Of a DNA stretch of 64,000 nt, positions 45,309-58,300 are shown piece after piece. Under the pieces are notes generated by a model. It saw nothing but the letters and a program-made list of their open reading frames with translations, did no database searches and had not been told where the DNA came from. Source of the DNA: Amphibalanus amphitrite (taxonomy: Eukaryota > Arthropoda > Thecostraca > Balanomorpha > Balanidae); the NCBI RefSeq assembly GCF_019059575.1, contig NW_024882316.1:62001-126000 (forward strand), in the 5' to 3' direction. How positions within the stretch are numbered: the stretch's first letter is position 1; each line of letters starts with the position of its first letter. The translations under genes and the position numbers were made by a program.

Positions 45309-47632
45309 ATGCGTGGTTCACACCGGATCCGTAATGACCGTTACGTTCCGTAATGAATACGGTGGCGATTAAAAAATATCTCGAAAGTGGAGGGCACAAT
45401 GCAACGCGCATGCGTAGTTCGATTTTTTGACGCCGTAACGCCGTAATGGTTACGGATTCGGTGTGCACCGGGAATTGCCATCGCTGAGCGTCACCGTTCG
45501 AGTCAAGTGCGCCAAAGCACTATTTTGTTTATAGGCAAGCGGAAAATGGGCTAAAGCCAAGAGCTGTTTTTAATATCAGAGCGCCAGAATGTAAACTTGT
45601 TTTACTCTCTTCCTTTTAATTTGTTAATTTCACTCTGACATAGCGGTCTGCAATTGTATCGAGTCATATCATTGTTAATTAAACGCCGGTGGGCAGAACA
45701 CTGGACGGAGATTCTTGCACTATTTCTTGCATTACAAGAGGGCATGTCTATGACCGTCAACGCTGAAGTTTATTTCTTACATTATTTGCTATTCGTGGGT
45801 GATGGGAATACTAGCGGACGCCAGAATCTGTATCGTATACCCTCTGCTCGATTGGCTTGCCAAGAGGCAATGTGGATTCAAACGTCTGCAAATATCTACA
45901 AGTCCAAGCATCAAATTTAGCAAGTAGCAGGGACAATATGGCCGGTGAACTTTGCTCAGAACTCCATGAAACTCAGAACTCAGAACTCAGAACTCCACAT
46001 ACAAGATACAAAGTAAGCCGTGAGCGTTACACGCTGAGGGCATGCTCACAAGAAATAATAATTATTGGCAGGTTGATTCGAGCTAAGGTAAACGGGTCCG
46101 CACGTGCGCACGAGCAGACCGCTGCCCTCGTCGACATTTGGAAGCTCCATAGCTGCTCGGCGATACCTTGGCTTAACCTACCAAAGATGCAATCCCAAGC
46201 AATCGGAAAATGTCATTAAAAAGTGTCAGCACGCGCACGTGTGCAGACCAATACGCTCGCTGACCTGTGAGGTCTACTAATATGCATGGTGTTATTCAGC
46301 ATACTTAATATAAGCTCTATCGGCCCAGCCGATCTGCGGTTATGGAAAAAGGGTGCGCACGTGCGCACGTGCTAGCCAATACCCTCGCTGACCATTACAA
46401 TCTGCAGGTCAACATGGTGTCATTCGGCATACTTAATATGAGCGTTATCGGCCCAGCGGATCCCCAGATATGGAGAAGGGGTACGCACGTGCGCACGTGC
46501 AAATCAATGTCTTTGCCAACCCGTGCAAACTGCTTATAATCATGGTGTTATTCAGCATACAAAATATGAGCGCTATCGGCCCAGCGGATCCCCAGATATG
46601 GAGAAGGGGTACGCACGTGCGCACGTGCAAATCAATGTCTTTGCCAACCCGTGCAAACTGCTTATAATCATGGTGTTATTCAGCATACAAAATATGAGCG
46701 CTATCGGCCCAGCGGATCCCCAGATATGAAAAAGGGGTACGCACGTGCGCACGTGCTAATCAATGTCTTTGCCAACCCGTGCCATCTGCTTATAAACATG
46801 GTGTAATTCAGCATACAAAATATGAGCGCTATCGGCCCAACCGATCCACAGATATAAAAAAGGGGTACGCACGTGCGCACGTGCAAATCAATGTCTTTGC
46901 CAGCCCGTGCAACATGCTTAAAAACATAGTGCTTTTCACTCTACTTAATATGAGCGCCATCGGACCAGCCGATCGCCACATACTAAAAAGGGGTACGCAC
47001 GTGCGCACGTGCATACTAATGTCTTTGCCAACCTGTGCAATATTCATATTTACATGGTGTCCTCTAGCATACAAAATATGAGCGCTATCGGCCCAGCAGA
47101 TCCCGAGATATTAAAAAGGGGTGTGCACGTGCGCACGCGCTGAAGGAATTCAAAACCGTTCAACGGTCACCGGATGTGTAGTGTGCACCCAGCCAAAACA
47201 ACAAACAAATTTTGAGCTGTATCGCTTCAGCCGTTCCCGAGTAATGGAATGACGAGCTCTTCTGGAACCTCTCACGTCGCACGTGGCACGCGCTGTAACA
47301 GGCACTCATGAGTTTTATGGATAGCACAGTTCCATGAAGAAAGGATACATCCCCTCTCCAAAGAAGACCGCTCATCAAACAGTCAAACCGTTTTGGAGAT
47401 ACATGTCAACAAAAGTCATTACGGCGGCCGGTCGGGCCGAAAAGTTCAATTTTCCCAACTTCTGTTACGTTCCGTAACGAGTACGGTGGACGCTGCCAGT
47501 TTACGGCGGCTGGTTGCCACATTTCAACTTCGTCTAGAAAAGTCGCAATGCTTGGGGAATCTTGAGAAATGTCTAGCTCATTACGGCCGTAACGGTTACG
47601 GCGTCATTACGGATCCGGTGTGAACCACGCAT
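45309..47632. mobile_element. TIR element with an internal 128-bp satellite
   Basis: The ends ATGCGTGGTTCACACCGG and CCGGTGTGAACCACGCAT are perfect inverted repeats extending about 30 bp (GATCCGTAATGAC). TA is found on both sides, so a TA duplication, or a decayed TTAA, is possible. Each end region is itself fold-back-like, with inner inverted copies near 45432-45470 and 47400-47480. There is no transposase ORF. Similar TTCACACCGGATCCG ends occur in Harbinger- and mariner-like MITEs; the class is unresolved. Confidence 0.8.
46090..47140. repeat. 128-bp tandem repeat with CACGTG palindrome
   Basis: The marker GGGTACGCACGTGCGC recurs with starts at 46353, 46481, 46609, 46737, 46865, 46993 and 47121, exactly 128 bp apart each time. 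Diverged copies lie near 46097 and 46225. Most units contain the perfect 16-bp palindrome GCACGTGCGCACGTGC (two overlapping-spaced E-boxes). ORFs through the array are repeat artefacts. Confidence 0.97.
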
Positions 47633-49344
47633 TAGACTGGAGACTGGAAATTTAAGACGTGCGTATCCTGAGAAACGTGAACGAGCGCAATGACGATGAG
47701 TTTGAGTTATTTTAGAAAAACGCTTGTCCCACTCATCCCAGAAAAGTTGTTAGGTACTCGGGCCGGGTACTTTGAGATCCGGTGTCAAATATCTGCTCTG
47801 AAGTCCTTCCCAAAATCGTTGCACCATGTCACGTAAGTGCGACCGCTCAGGTCCTACGTGCAACTAGCATTCGAATTTCTCACCGTGATAATGAGTATGT
47901 TTGATAGGTATTTATTTTGTTCACTGGAACTTTCCTTGGGTCGTATGGATGAGCCTTTTTAGGAAAACAGTGTATGGCTGCAAATAGCTGCAAATTAGGA
48001 GCCTTTCGCCGACATCACTGGTGGTCATGTTTCATTCATGGCGCAGCACATTATTACCGGCGAGCTAGCACGTGAGAGGTGCATGTTTTTATTTTTTATG
48101 TTATTTTCTCCATTTTTCATGATATTTGTGTAAAAAATTGTCCAGTCCATGTCCATTTTATGAAACTTCGTTTTCCAACTGGTATAAACAAGGCATTGTT
48201 CATTACAGTAGTGAGTAGGGTGTTGCATTTCAAGGTTCTTTGGTGAACTCAATGCCGGTGGACTGTGGTCAAAACTCAAGACTTTTACTCACTTCATCGC
48301 CATATTTTATTGACTCAATGCCAAGAATAGCCTCTTTGACTCCAGTCATAGGTAGAGGACGGCCACTACGAAGTAAATAAATAAATAGATAAAGGTTTCA
48401 GTTTGGTGTTCATCATTCCTGTGATGACATGACTCGGGAAGGATCTTAATTTTTAGTGCCTATTTATAATATAGATTTAGCCTGCTAAGATGATTTCATT
48501 CCAGACTCTGGGATTCAGTCTAATTTGTATAATTCAGACAACCAAAGTAGCTTGAGCTGGCTTCCTGTCCCCCAAATGGAAGGCTACGATACTGATACAA
48601 AGCACTCAGACTGCAAACTAAATTTTAACCAGGGCCCTGTTCGCTCGCAGTTTTTATACCAGCGTGCTGTCGGTTTTGCCCATATAAGGAAGTTATTGCT
48701 GGCACGGCTTGGCCTCTCATTGGTCTAGCAAATAGACCACTTGAATTCGACCAATGAGGAGCCAAGAAGTAGCAGCATGGTCGCAGCCTGCTGATAAATA
48801 AACGGGGTGCGAACAGAGCTCAGATTTTCTTGAGGTTCAGTATTTCTAAGTCTATGTTCCATGTACTGATGAGGTGTGGGTATCTGGTCACTATCAATTG
48901 AACTGTGGTAATGTGAATTGTGATCTGCGGAATGCTGGTTTAAGTTGCGTTTAAGTTGTCACTTGTAACCAGTCACCAGAATGGAGTGAGGATTGGCCAT
49001 TCTTGGTCAGCTCAAGCTGAAGACTTGGCTAAGCTCACCAGAGATGAGGAGGATTAGTAGATCCAGCAATTAACAAATTGTCCCTATTAAGTTTATACTT
49101 AAAAACCTATCCTAAGTTTATGCTAAAAAATGGACTTCAAATTTATCATGCAACTCTTAGGTTTTATTTATGACTGGCTGGTGTGAATCTCTATCCTGGT
49201 TGGTACCTATGGGCTGGCTTGTATTTTTGCTGTCATAAGTGTTTCCTGCCTCCTTCACTGCCTAGATCAGCCAACTCAGCTTCTCTGCATGCCATTGTTT
49301 GACAGGTGTTTGCTCTTTTTCAGGTTAGCAGTCTTAACATTAAA
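47633..49344. other. Intergenic region NDUFS2-THADA
   Basis: AT-rich with no supported exon except probable THADA 5' UTR near its end. It contains a fold-back element at 48632-48822 and a short AAATAAATAAAT run near 48375. Confidence 0.5.
48632..48822. mobile_element. Degenerate fold-back MITE
   Basis: Inverted arms run from GGGCCCTGTTCGC (48632) to GCGAACAGAGCTC (48822). They meet at a central inverted CATTGGTC/GACCAATG. Arms match imperfectly over about 80 bp. No clear target duplication. Confidence 0.55.
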
Positions 49345-52300
49345 ATGAGTTCCACCTTATTTGAACCACTGTCTTCAATCAAAGAGTTTTTAAATGATCA
49401 AAATGACAGCTGCAACATTGACATTCAAGCTTCTGTGAGGGTATGTAAAAAAGAAGTTGAATGAAAATGATGAAAAAATGTGGTAAACGACATGAAGTTA
49501 GCTGCTTATGTACAAAATCCTTTGCATTATGCTTTGCTCACACTAAATTGATTTTGAATTGTGTACTTAACACTTCCATTGTGAATGTGCATAGTGTCTC
49601 TGTAATGACTGACCTGTTTTTTTTTCAGAAATGTATGAACTGTCTGAAGGACAGCACTGTGGTGTCTGATCTCTCAGAAGACCAGCAGACTGAGATCAAG
49701 ACCCTACTGCTGTCACTGCTGAGCAAGTCCTCCAACCCAAAGGAGACCAACTTGTTGACTGCCATCAGCATCTGCCTGCTGCTTCACCAGAAACCTGCCG
49801 AGCCTGCAGCCGCCGAGTTCCTGACCCTGCTGGAGCTGCCGTCCCCTCAGCCTTCCTACCACCAGCAGACACTGCTGCTTGGCCTGTTCGGCTGTGGGAA
49901 GCAGGACCTGCTGGGTGTGACCGCTCCGGACCGCCGGCCGATGTCACTCCACCTCAGCCGCGCGGTGCTGCTCCTCTGCTCCACTCCCTACAACATCTTC
50001 CAGTCGTTCCACCTGCTGGACTTGCTGCTCCACCAGCTGGCCTCGCTGCCGTCGCTGCCGCCGTCGGACGCTCTAACTACCGAGCTGCTGCGTCCGGCGG
50101 CGGCAGCTCTTTCCTCCAGCTGGGAGCGCCAGTGTGACGGGCTGCCCGAGCTGCTGACGCGCTGCTGGGCGGCGCTCCTGCAGCTGCACGCTCGACTTCA
50201 GCCCGGTGGAGAGTACGTGGACGAGCTGCTGCGACCCCTGGCGGCGCTGCCGTGGAGCAGCAAGACTAAATTACATACGCTGTATGTGGTGTCGCAACAC
50301 ATCGGCTGCCAGGAGGTGGGTGGGGCTCTGTTTGGATCAGGGTGTTGGGGTTTTATTGAACTTTTTAGCGATTTAATAGCGCTCTATCAGACAAATAGCA
50401 CACATGCTTCGTTCGGAGTCCGGGAAGGCGTCGTTTTCAGCGTAAGTGACTTGATGAATTCAAAAAGACATCGCGAATTTAGGAGACGCGATGGATTCGC
50501 CATCACGATGGATTCGCACCTCATCAACGGAGTATTGTGCCCACTGAATGTATTACGTCCTCCTATGTCACATTTAACGCGCGTCCTTCTTTCCTGTCTT
50601 TTCCATGACCAGCTTCTGCTCCGAGTGCCGGACCTGACGTCTGGTCTGGTGGAGGCCGTCTCAGGCCACCACCTGGCCTCCATAAGCACCGACCTCTACC
50701 AGGAGGTGCTACAGGCAGCCACAGACGACCAGCTGCCGCAGCTGGAGAGACAGCTGGCCGACCTGCTGGTGTCAGACGATAGGTGAGCTGGGACAGTGGG
50801 ACGTCCCTAGAAGGACAATTATCTGCGTGGATACGATTTAGTTAAATAGTTGAAATGCCATAGCTATTATGGTAATTTCACATTGCTTTTCAGATCGACT
50901 GACGTGATGGGACGTCTGATTGCTGACATTATTTACTTGTTCGTGTTGATATGTGGGCTTTAACCGTCCCTTACTTATTTCACATTCGTTCCTTCGACTG
51001 ACCGCCGTCGGGCGTGCGTCCGTTCCAGTCAGACGTGTCAGACGGCCCTGCTGCGCTGGCTGCCGGCCGCCGTCCGCTGCCGGTCCGCCTCCGGTCGCCG
51101 CCTGCTGACGCTGCTGCCCGCCGACTCGGTCGCCGGCTGGACGGCCCGACTGGCCGCCGTCAGACTGCTCCGTGAGTCGGACGCCGACGCCGGTCCGGAC
51201 GCGGAGGCGGCGCTGCGGGCCGGTCTGTCCCACCCGGAGCCGGGGGTGCGGCTGGCGGCGGCCGCTGCCTGCTGGGGACGCCGGGCCGTCGACTCGCCGC
51301 CGGCCCACCTCTGTCCGCCGCTGCTGGCGGCGCTGGTCTCGTGTTTATCGGCAGACAGCTCCTCGCTGCGGCACGCGCTGTGCGCCGAGCTGCGCCGTCT
51401 GGTGCCGCGACTGAGGACGGCGTGTCTGCGCGGCCGGCCGCCGCCGACACACCTGCTCCGCCTCCTCAGGGGGCTGGTGGACGCCGTCCTGGAGGGACTC
51501 TCACCCGGCAGTAGTTTCCAGCGGCGCTGTACCTGTCTGGGGGCGCTCCAGGAGATCGTATCCCACCTCTACGCGCTGCCGGCGGGCGCTGGGGCGGCGC
51601 GGAAGGGCGTGGTCCCGCCGCAGACTGCCGTCCTGCTGCGGTACCTCGCCGAGCACCGGCCCGGAGGGATTACCTGGGATATCGTGACTCGCGATAGCCT
51701 GCGGACGCTACTACTGTGTCTGTACGACGAGACGGATGATGTTCGAGAGACGGCGCTGAAACTTCTCATCACCTACTGGATTCCTGCCGGTCTGCTCGCC
51801 ACCTCCGACCGAGAACAGCTCACCGACTGGGCAGCCCGCCTGGCGGACCGACCCAACTTCCATGACGTGGAGACCGCGGCCGCGCTGTGTCTTCTGTCGT
51901 TCGAGGCCGGTCGGTCGGAGGCTGGCGGGCCGCCGACGGAGCTGCTGGAGGAGCTCCTGTCAGCGGCAGAGGGTCAGGCGGAGGGAGCCAAGAGGGATCT
52001 GTTCAGGGCGGCGAGAGAGGCGCCGGTTCACGGGCGACTGGCCTGCCTGAGGCGGTGTCTGTGCGGGACGGACGGGGCTGGACTGACGCAGGAGATGGTG
52101 GAGAAGTGTGTGAAGTTGTTGGAGGGCGTGGTGGATACCATGTTGAAGGCTCTGGCCGGACAGCAGGTGGATGAACATGGAGGTAAGTTCGTCCTTATTC
52201 AACCCATGGGTGTTTTATGATGCACTGGAGAGTGGAGGGGTAATTTTACACCGCTTCGTATGGTTTTGCTTCCTGACTTACTTCCAGTAACATTGATGAG

Positions 52301-55300
52301 ACATGATGCTAAAGGCGATCGAATTGCTTCATTTTCCCGATATGTGAGCTAATGTGTTACGTCTCCCCACTTCAGGGCATATTTTAACATACTGACTGCG
52401 TCCCATTTTGGGACGCAGCCCCCTGCCTTTGGGACGTAGCCCTCGCGAAATTTGGACCACTGCGTCCCACACTGAAATGCCACGGTTTCAGAGGAAAGTG
52501 CGAGCAAAACTAAGTAACATGCCTCGGTCTTTTACTGTGTAACAGATGTTGCCTTTCCGATTGCGTTGTGCCTTTATTTACTTTGTACCTAAGAACATAC
52601 ATGTCCTCTCCAGTCGTTGTGCCCTGCCCTACCCTAGGTCGTACACCTTATCCCTCGCCCGCACATGCCATTTTCCCATCCTAGAACGCACATGGGGGGG
52701 GGGGGGTGGTTGCCACCCCCCCCCGCGCCGTTTCGTTCCTGTTGGAGATAGAGCTTAGCGGTAAAGACCAAAAAGATTCTTTGGGAAGAGACAAATCCAA
52801 TGATACCCGATTTTACCTTCTCAGGTCAGTCATTGACCTTCCAGGTCAGGTCAAACTAAAAAATGTTGCTGTTTTGGGTCACCGTTGGATATCAAGTGCG
52901 CTGCTTATCATATACCGATGACGATGCCGTTTTCTGGTGCCAAGCCAGCTAGAACCTCTTTGTCACACTACCCGACCAGATTTTTGCTGCTGAGGTCATT
53001 TCAGGTCAAGTTAGGTCAAGGTCAGTTATATGTGTTTGTATGTCTGTGTGTGTCTGTGTGTATACTGATGTGTGCACCGATTGTTTTTGTGTCCATATTA
53101 CATGAAATCATGATCTGAGAAGCTTTTACCAAAAATGCAGTCAAAAAAACTTCACAAAAAGTAAATTCAGCTTGCCTAAAACGCAATTATCTTAGATGAC
53201 CTAAGTTGACCTTGACCCTGACCTTGACCCCTGTACATCGTCGAACAACATGTTCCATGATAGGTGGGAGGTAAGACTGGCAAAAAAGGCCGAAATCAAG
53301 GTGTCAAAAGCTCACAAGGCCCATGGCAAACGCAAGATGTTGAGAATTGGCCATTTGGGTCATGACATGACCTGACAAACAAGGTCATATCTCCGAAACC
53401 AAAAATCACAAACTTGAAATTTTCAGTGGACATCAAGAAAGGATAGAGGAGCAGCTATACCAAAAATCAGCCTTTTAGCTCTAAAAATGTTGAGTGCAGA
53501 GCAGAAAGACTACCTGGGGGGGGGGGGGGTGGCAACCACCCCCCCCCCCCCATGTGCGGGCGAGGGTTATTATGTTCTTCCCTACTATACCCCTGGAATA
53601 TGTGCCCTGCCCAGTGCCCTGTCCCTAGGTCTTGTTCCTTGTCCTACCCTTCCTCCAGGCCCTGCGCCTTGCTCTGCATTCAGGCTCTGTGCCCCGCCCT
53701 GCCCTGCCCTCAAACCCGATACCTTATATATTCTGCCTCGAAATTTTATGCGCTGCCTTCCCGTCTTCAGGCCCCGTGCCCTGCCCTACCCTAGTTTGAG
53801 CCCCTGTGCCATTCTCTGCCTGGTGGGTGGGTACTGTTTGACCTTAAGTCATCTAATGATTTCAAACACATAGTATCTTCAATGCGAATTGGCAATATTT
53901 CACACGTCAAGCTCTATTTTGAATCGATTGATAGGGTTGAAAAACGCGTGAAAAGACGTATGTATCACATTTTAATCATGCGCATATTTATTCTTATTCA
54001 TTAAAAAATAGGTACAACTTGGTGCGTCAAGGGAGGTCGAACACTCCCAACGCCGTTCAGGAAAACGAGTGGCTAACAGCAATATAAATGTCATTAAATC
54101 GCCGGTCCGTCCTTTGAATGCGGATAAAGAACGCGCCACGACTGGGCGAATTTCGAGACTGGCCAAAAGCAATCACAGCCCGCTCCCAATATCCCGCGTG
54201 CTGCCCCTCCACCAGCACAGTAGGGTAGGGTGGGCAAAGCGCCCACCCTAACTTTTCAGCCTCAGTATCTCCTTATCTTACAAATTTGAAGAACAACCAG
54301 GTAGCTGATCAGCTCATTACCTTAGCTTTCTTCAAATAACACATCAGAAACGTGTGGCATGCACAGTATTTGAGATATGCCGTCCAATTTGAGAGGACTA
54401 CAGATCGGGCGTTTTGCCCCACCCGTGGGGCATAACGCCCATATGAGTGGGCATAACGCCCAGTCCTGAATGTTTCATCACAATTTTGATACTGTGACAA
54501 AATAATGTAGTATTCATCCATTCCTCATTTCATTAGACCTCAACTCGACATATTGCATTATTAAAAACACCTTAACCCGGCAGGCGGTGGGCCTCCCGGC
54601 CACCTTCCGCGCGGTGGGGGGCATTTTTTGCCCCCCCCCCCCGTATCTCCGAAACTACTGGACGGATCCGGAAAATTCAAACGGCGTTCGATATCCCTGT
54701 CAAATTTGTAGATTTGTTGAGGGAAACCAAATTTCATTGACCTCAGGGTCACCGATGACGTCACAGGTCAGGTCAAAGATAAAATGTTTTACCGTTCACG
54801 GGGCTTCTAGGGAAAGCGCTATAACACCGAGTAAAACGCATTTTGTCGAAAATCAGCGATAGGGCGTCAGTTGTCTAGTACATATGTTGCTATTAGAGGT
54901 CACTGGTCATACCACGTCAGGTCACAGGTCAGGTCACCAAAGGTCACCAAAGGTTTCCACATGAACCCAACTTGACTAAGGTTGTGCGATGCATGTTTTA
55001 TGGACAGTTTTTCATTTCCAACTCAATGGTGTTGTTTATAAGACCATCAGGTACAGTTAAGGTCACTTTCTGGTGGAGGTCAGGTCAAGGTCTGGTAAAA
55101 AGGTCAAATTTCAAAGTTGATATTTTTGCATAAAATGGGTATTGATTCGATGCAGCTCGTGACGGAGAGTCTAATGGTGGTCTTTGTTTTGCGCTAAGAG
55201 GTCTAGAATTGCTAGAAATTGAGTTTGAAAATTCGACGTCATCAATTTTCAACAGTTTTTCGCTATTACTTGGCCAAAACAAGATATGTCGATCTCAAAT

Positions 55301-58300
55301 TTGGTATGTGGATAGAAGGCGGTAGGGACTATAACACATCTTCCGTTTTTTTTTCGAAATTCAAAAAACTTTTTGGATTTTTCGGCTTTTGTATTCAAAA
55401 ATCTATTTTTTTATCTTTGGGGGTCAGAATCCAAAAATTTCAAAAATCCGAGATAGCAGTTTTGTAGCCCTTGAAATTCTACACCTTTTATGTTTGAAAC
55501 ATTTTTCTGTGTCACTAAAGCTGTAGGCCTGACAGCTCTTCTCGCGAAACCTTTTTTGGGTCGAAAATGGCAGAAATGACGTCACTCTGACGTCATTTGC
55601 GGCCAACCTATCATAGCCTTTGGAAAAAACGTTTGGTCACAACGTGCAATAGCTATTTACGGGAGGGTACTGAAAGCTTGGTGACGATCGGCGCAGCGGT
55701 TCTCGAGATATATAGAAAAAAACTAAAGGGGGGGGGGGGAAATGTCCCCCCCCCCACCGCCTGCAAGGTTAAACACTGCTGTCGCCACCCCAGTCCTTAT
55801 TCAGGCAACGCCTGTCACTGCCCTGGTGAGCAAAGATATCTCGCGAATAAAACGTTCTAGACGATCCTAACCAGAAAATTGCATATTTTATAAGAATCCT
55901 GAGCAATAGAAACATATCCCGCCACTCACTTTGAGCCCAAATTGCTCGCAATAACCCGTGCTGTATAACTCCCATTGGCCCATGATGGGCACTTTGCCCC
56001 ACACCAAAGTGTTCGTATTACCCCAACAACACATTCAAAACAAAATTTGCCAAATATAAGCCTGTCACAATTGTGTTGCAAGCAAATAAATGCTCAAAGC
56101 ATAGGTTAAATCTGCATATTCAACATAACAAAATTGTATTGCCTTCTTCAATCTCTATCAGACAAAGTTTTCGCACTAAGAAAGCTTTTAATTTCTAGAA
56201 AACATCAGCAGTACCTATATCAATCTGTATTTTATGTCCAGAAAGCTCCACTTGTGGAACCAAAAAAGGAAGCACAAGCAGATTCCTGCGTGTTCTTGAA
56301 AGTGGCTATCAAGGATTCGTTAAAAAGTCGAGCATTTCACAAATAAGAGGGGTGGGCGTTTTACTCGCCCTGGGCGCTTTGCCCCGCTCTACCCTACACA
56401 ATGACACATGTATCTGTACATTATCTCACTTGCATCTACTATACTATTTGTGAAATGAAATTATATACAATTACCATTTCGCTTGCAATGTGCCCTTTCC
56501 GATCGAAGCATGTGCCCTATGCCACCTTTGGGACGCAGTGAAAAATCCTTAAAATATGCCCTGCCCCACTTATCATCGTATAATGGTTGCTGCCGTGGCT
56601 GCTACACTGACCTGTCCTCCCTTTCTCTCCCCTCAGGGACGGCGCCGTCGTTCGCTGCCATGGGCGAGGCCGTGGAGTCAGTGGTGGCGGCCGCCGGTGG
56701 GGACACCACGCGCTCCTCGGCCCTCTCCAACCAGTACCAGCTGGTACTCTCCTGCTGCTGGCTCAGCCTCAAGGAGTGCAGTCTGTTCCTGGGAGAGGTC
56801 ACCTCCTTCTGCCTCACCGCCGGCGGACCGGGGATGTCTGTGACCACTCTGCGCGCTGTGGTGGCCACCATCCGACGAGTGCTTACCGGCTGCCGACACA
56901 AAGGAGCCATCGAGTCGGCGCGACTCGCCTGGAGCCGGCTGAGCACGGCCGCGCTACGGCACGCCAGCGGGGCCGTGCGGGACGTGCCGGCGGCCGTGCT
57001 GCGCGGCGTGCTGGCCGAGCTGCGGGCGGGCGGCGCGCGGAGCTCGGCCACACGGCGCGGTGCCGGCCTGCCGATGTTGGTACATACCCTACTGGCGGCG
57101 GATAGACAGCCCGGACTGGCTGATAGTACTGTGTCGGCGCTACTGGAGGTGGCTGCCAGTCCGCTGCCGCCCTCACCCACAACCCCCGCCTCCGCCCCCA
57201 CCGAACAGCGGGTAGAAGACTGCAGCGCCGGTAGTGAAGCTCTGACCACAGACTCGGAGCCATCACCATCCCCCAGCGGTGCAGCGGACGCTGACGGCGC
57301 AGAGGCCGACCTGCCGCACACCATCGCGCTTCACATCCTCACCGGCCTGATGAGTGACGCCGTCGTGTCGGCACAGGTGACGTCACGGCTCTGTGACGTC
57401 ACCTGTGCCGCCCTGGCCGGACTGGCCTCGCCCGTCTGGAGTATCAGGTGAGGAAGGGCAGGCCGGGAACCAGACTAAAAATTTACCTTAGAAACGGTTT
57501 AAATGGTTTGTAGAGATCAATTTCTATTAGCCAGCTGGGATTGTATTTATGCATGTTTGATGGCAAACCTTTTTTATTTAAATCAATTTTCCAAACAGCT
57601 AGAATTCATTAGGTATTCATAATCAAAAGACAGCATAGATTCCAGGTGTTATATTTTGGCGATTTTGTTGCACACCTTGACCTGGCATGTGTCAGTGGAG
57701 GGGCTCTCGGTGACCGGAGGCAGGTCCTCGGCACTGGCGTACGTAGAGAGCTCCCCGGCCTCCTGTGCTCCCGTCCCGAGAGTCTTGGCTGCAGAAGTGC
57801 CGTCCGTACCGGCTGTTGGGCTCGGGGATGATTCGCTGACACCGGCGTTTGAAGCGGCGTCTGTCACCACAAAGGGTCTCTCGGATGAGGCGCTGCTTGT
57901 GGTGGCCTTTGTCGTTTGTGAAACATTTTTGTCGGGAGTCGTATTCGTGCTTATCTCTATACGTCTCGATGCGTTTATTTTTCCAGTGTTTGCGTCGGTG
58001 GTGTTTGTTTCCATGTTTGCTGTCACATCCGTGCTGAGAACATTACAAGGTCCCATGGACGGGAAATACTGGATTCCAATCCCAGACTGTACCATCTCCG
58101 TGGTCCCGGCTAACTCCTGTTCCGGAGTGAGTGCAGGAATCCTCAGCGTGCGGTGGTCGGACCTCGCAAACCCCGGCGAACTACCAGCAGTACTATGTTC
58201 GTTCATCTCATGTAGCGAAGCCGAAGCCAGTTCACCACTGGCGACTTCTCGCGGTGTTGATTCAGCCAGCGGCGACTCTGACCACGACTGTCGGGCGGAG

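Larger units (their letters stand above)
52373..56563. mobile_element. hAT-like element, host of nested insertions
   Basis: A perfect 8-bp duplication CCCCACTT (52365-52372 and 56564-56571) flanks ends CAGGGCATATTTTAA and its inverse. Subterminal GCGTCCCA/TGGGACGC hairpins follow. Removing three inserted elements leaves a core of about 1 kb, without a transposase, that includes CCCTGCCC-rich sequence (53580-53840). It lies in THADA intron 4. Confidence 0.88.

Noticed and set aside
46342-47081. Overlapping ORFs with repeated MSAIGPADPQIW sequence
   Set aside because: 128-bp satellite translated in several frames; not evidence of a repeated protein gene.
46090-47140. CRISPR-like regular array
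   Set aside because: Units are whole 128-bp tandem repeats without unique spacers, in an animal genome inside a transposon.
56602-57324. 240-codon minus-strand ORF opposite THADA exon 5
   Set aside because: Mirror of GC-rich coding sequence in a region with clear THADA homology on the plus strand.
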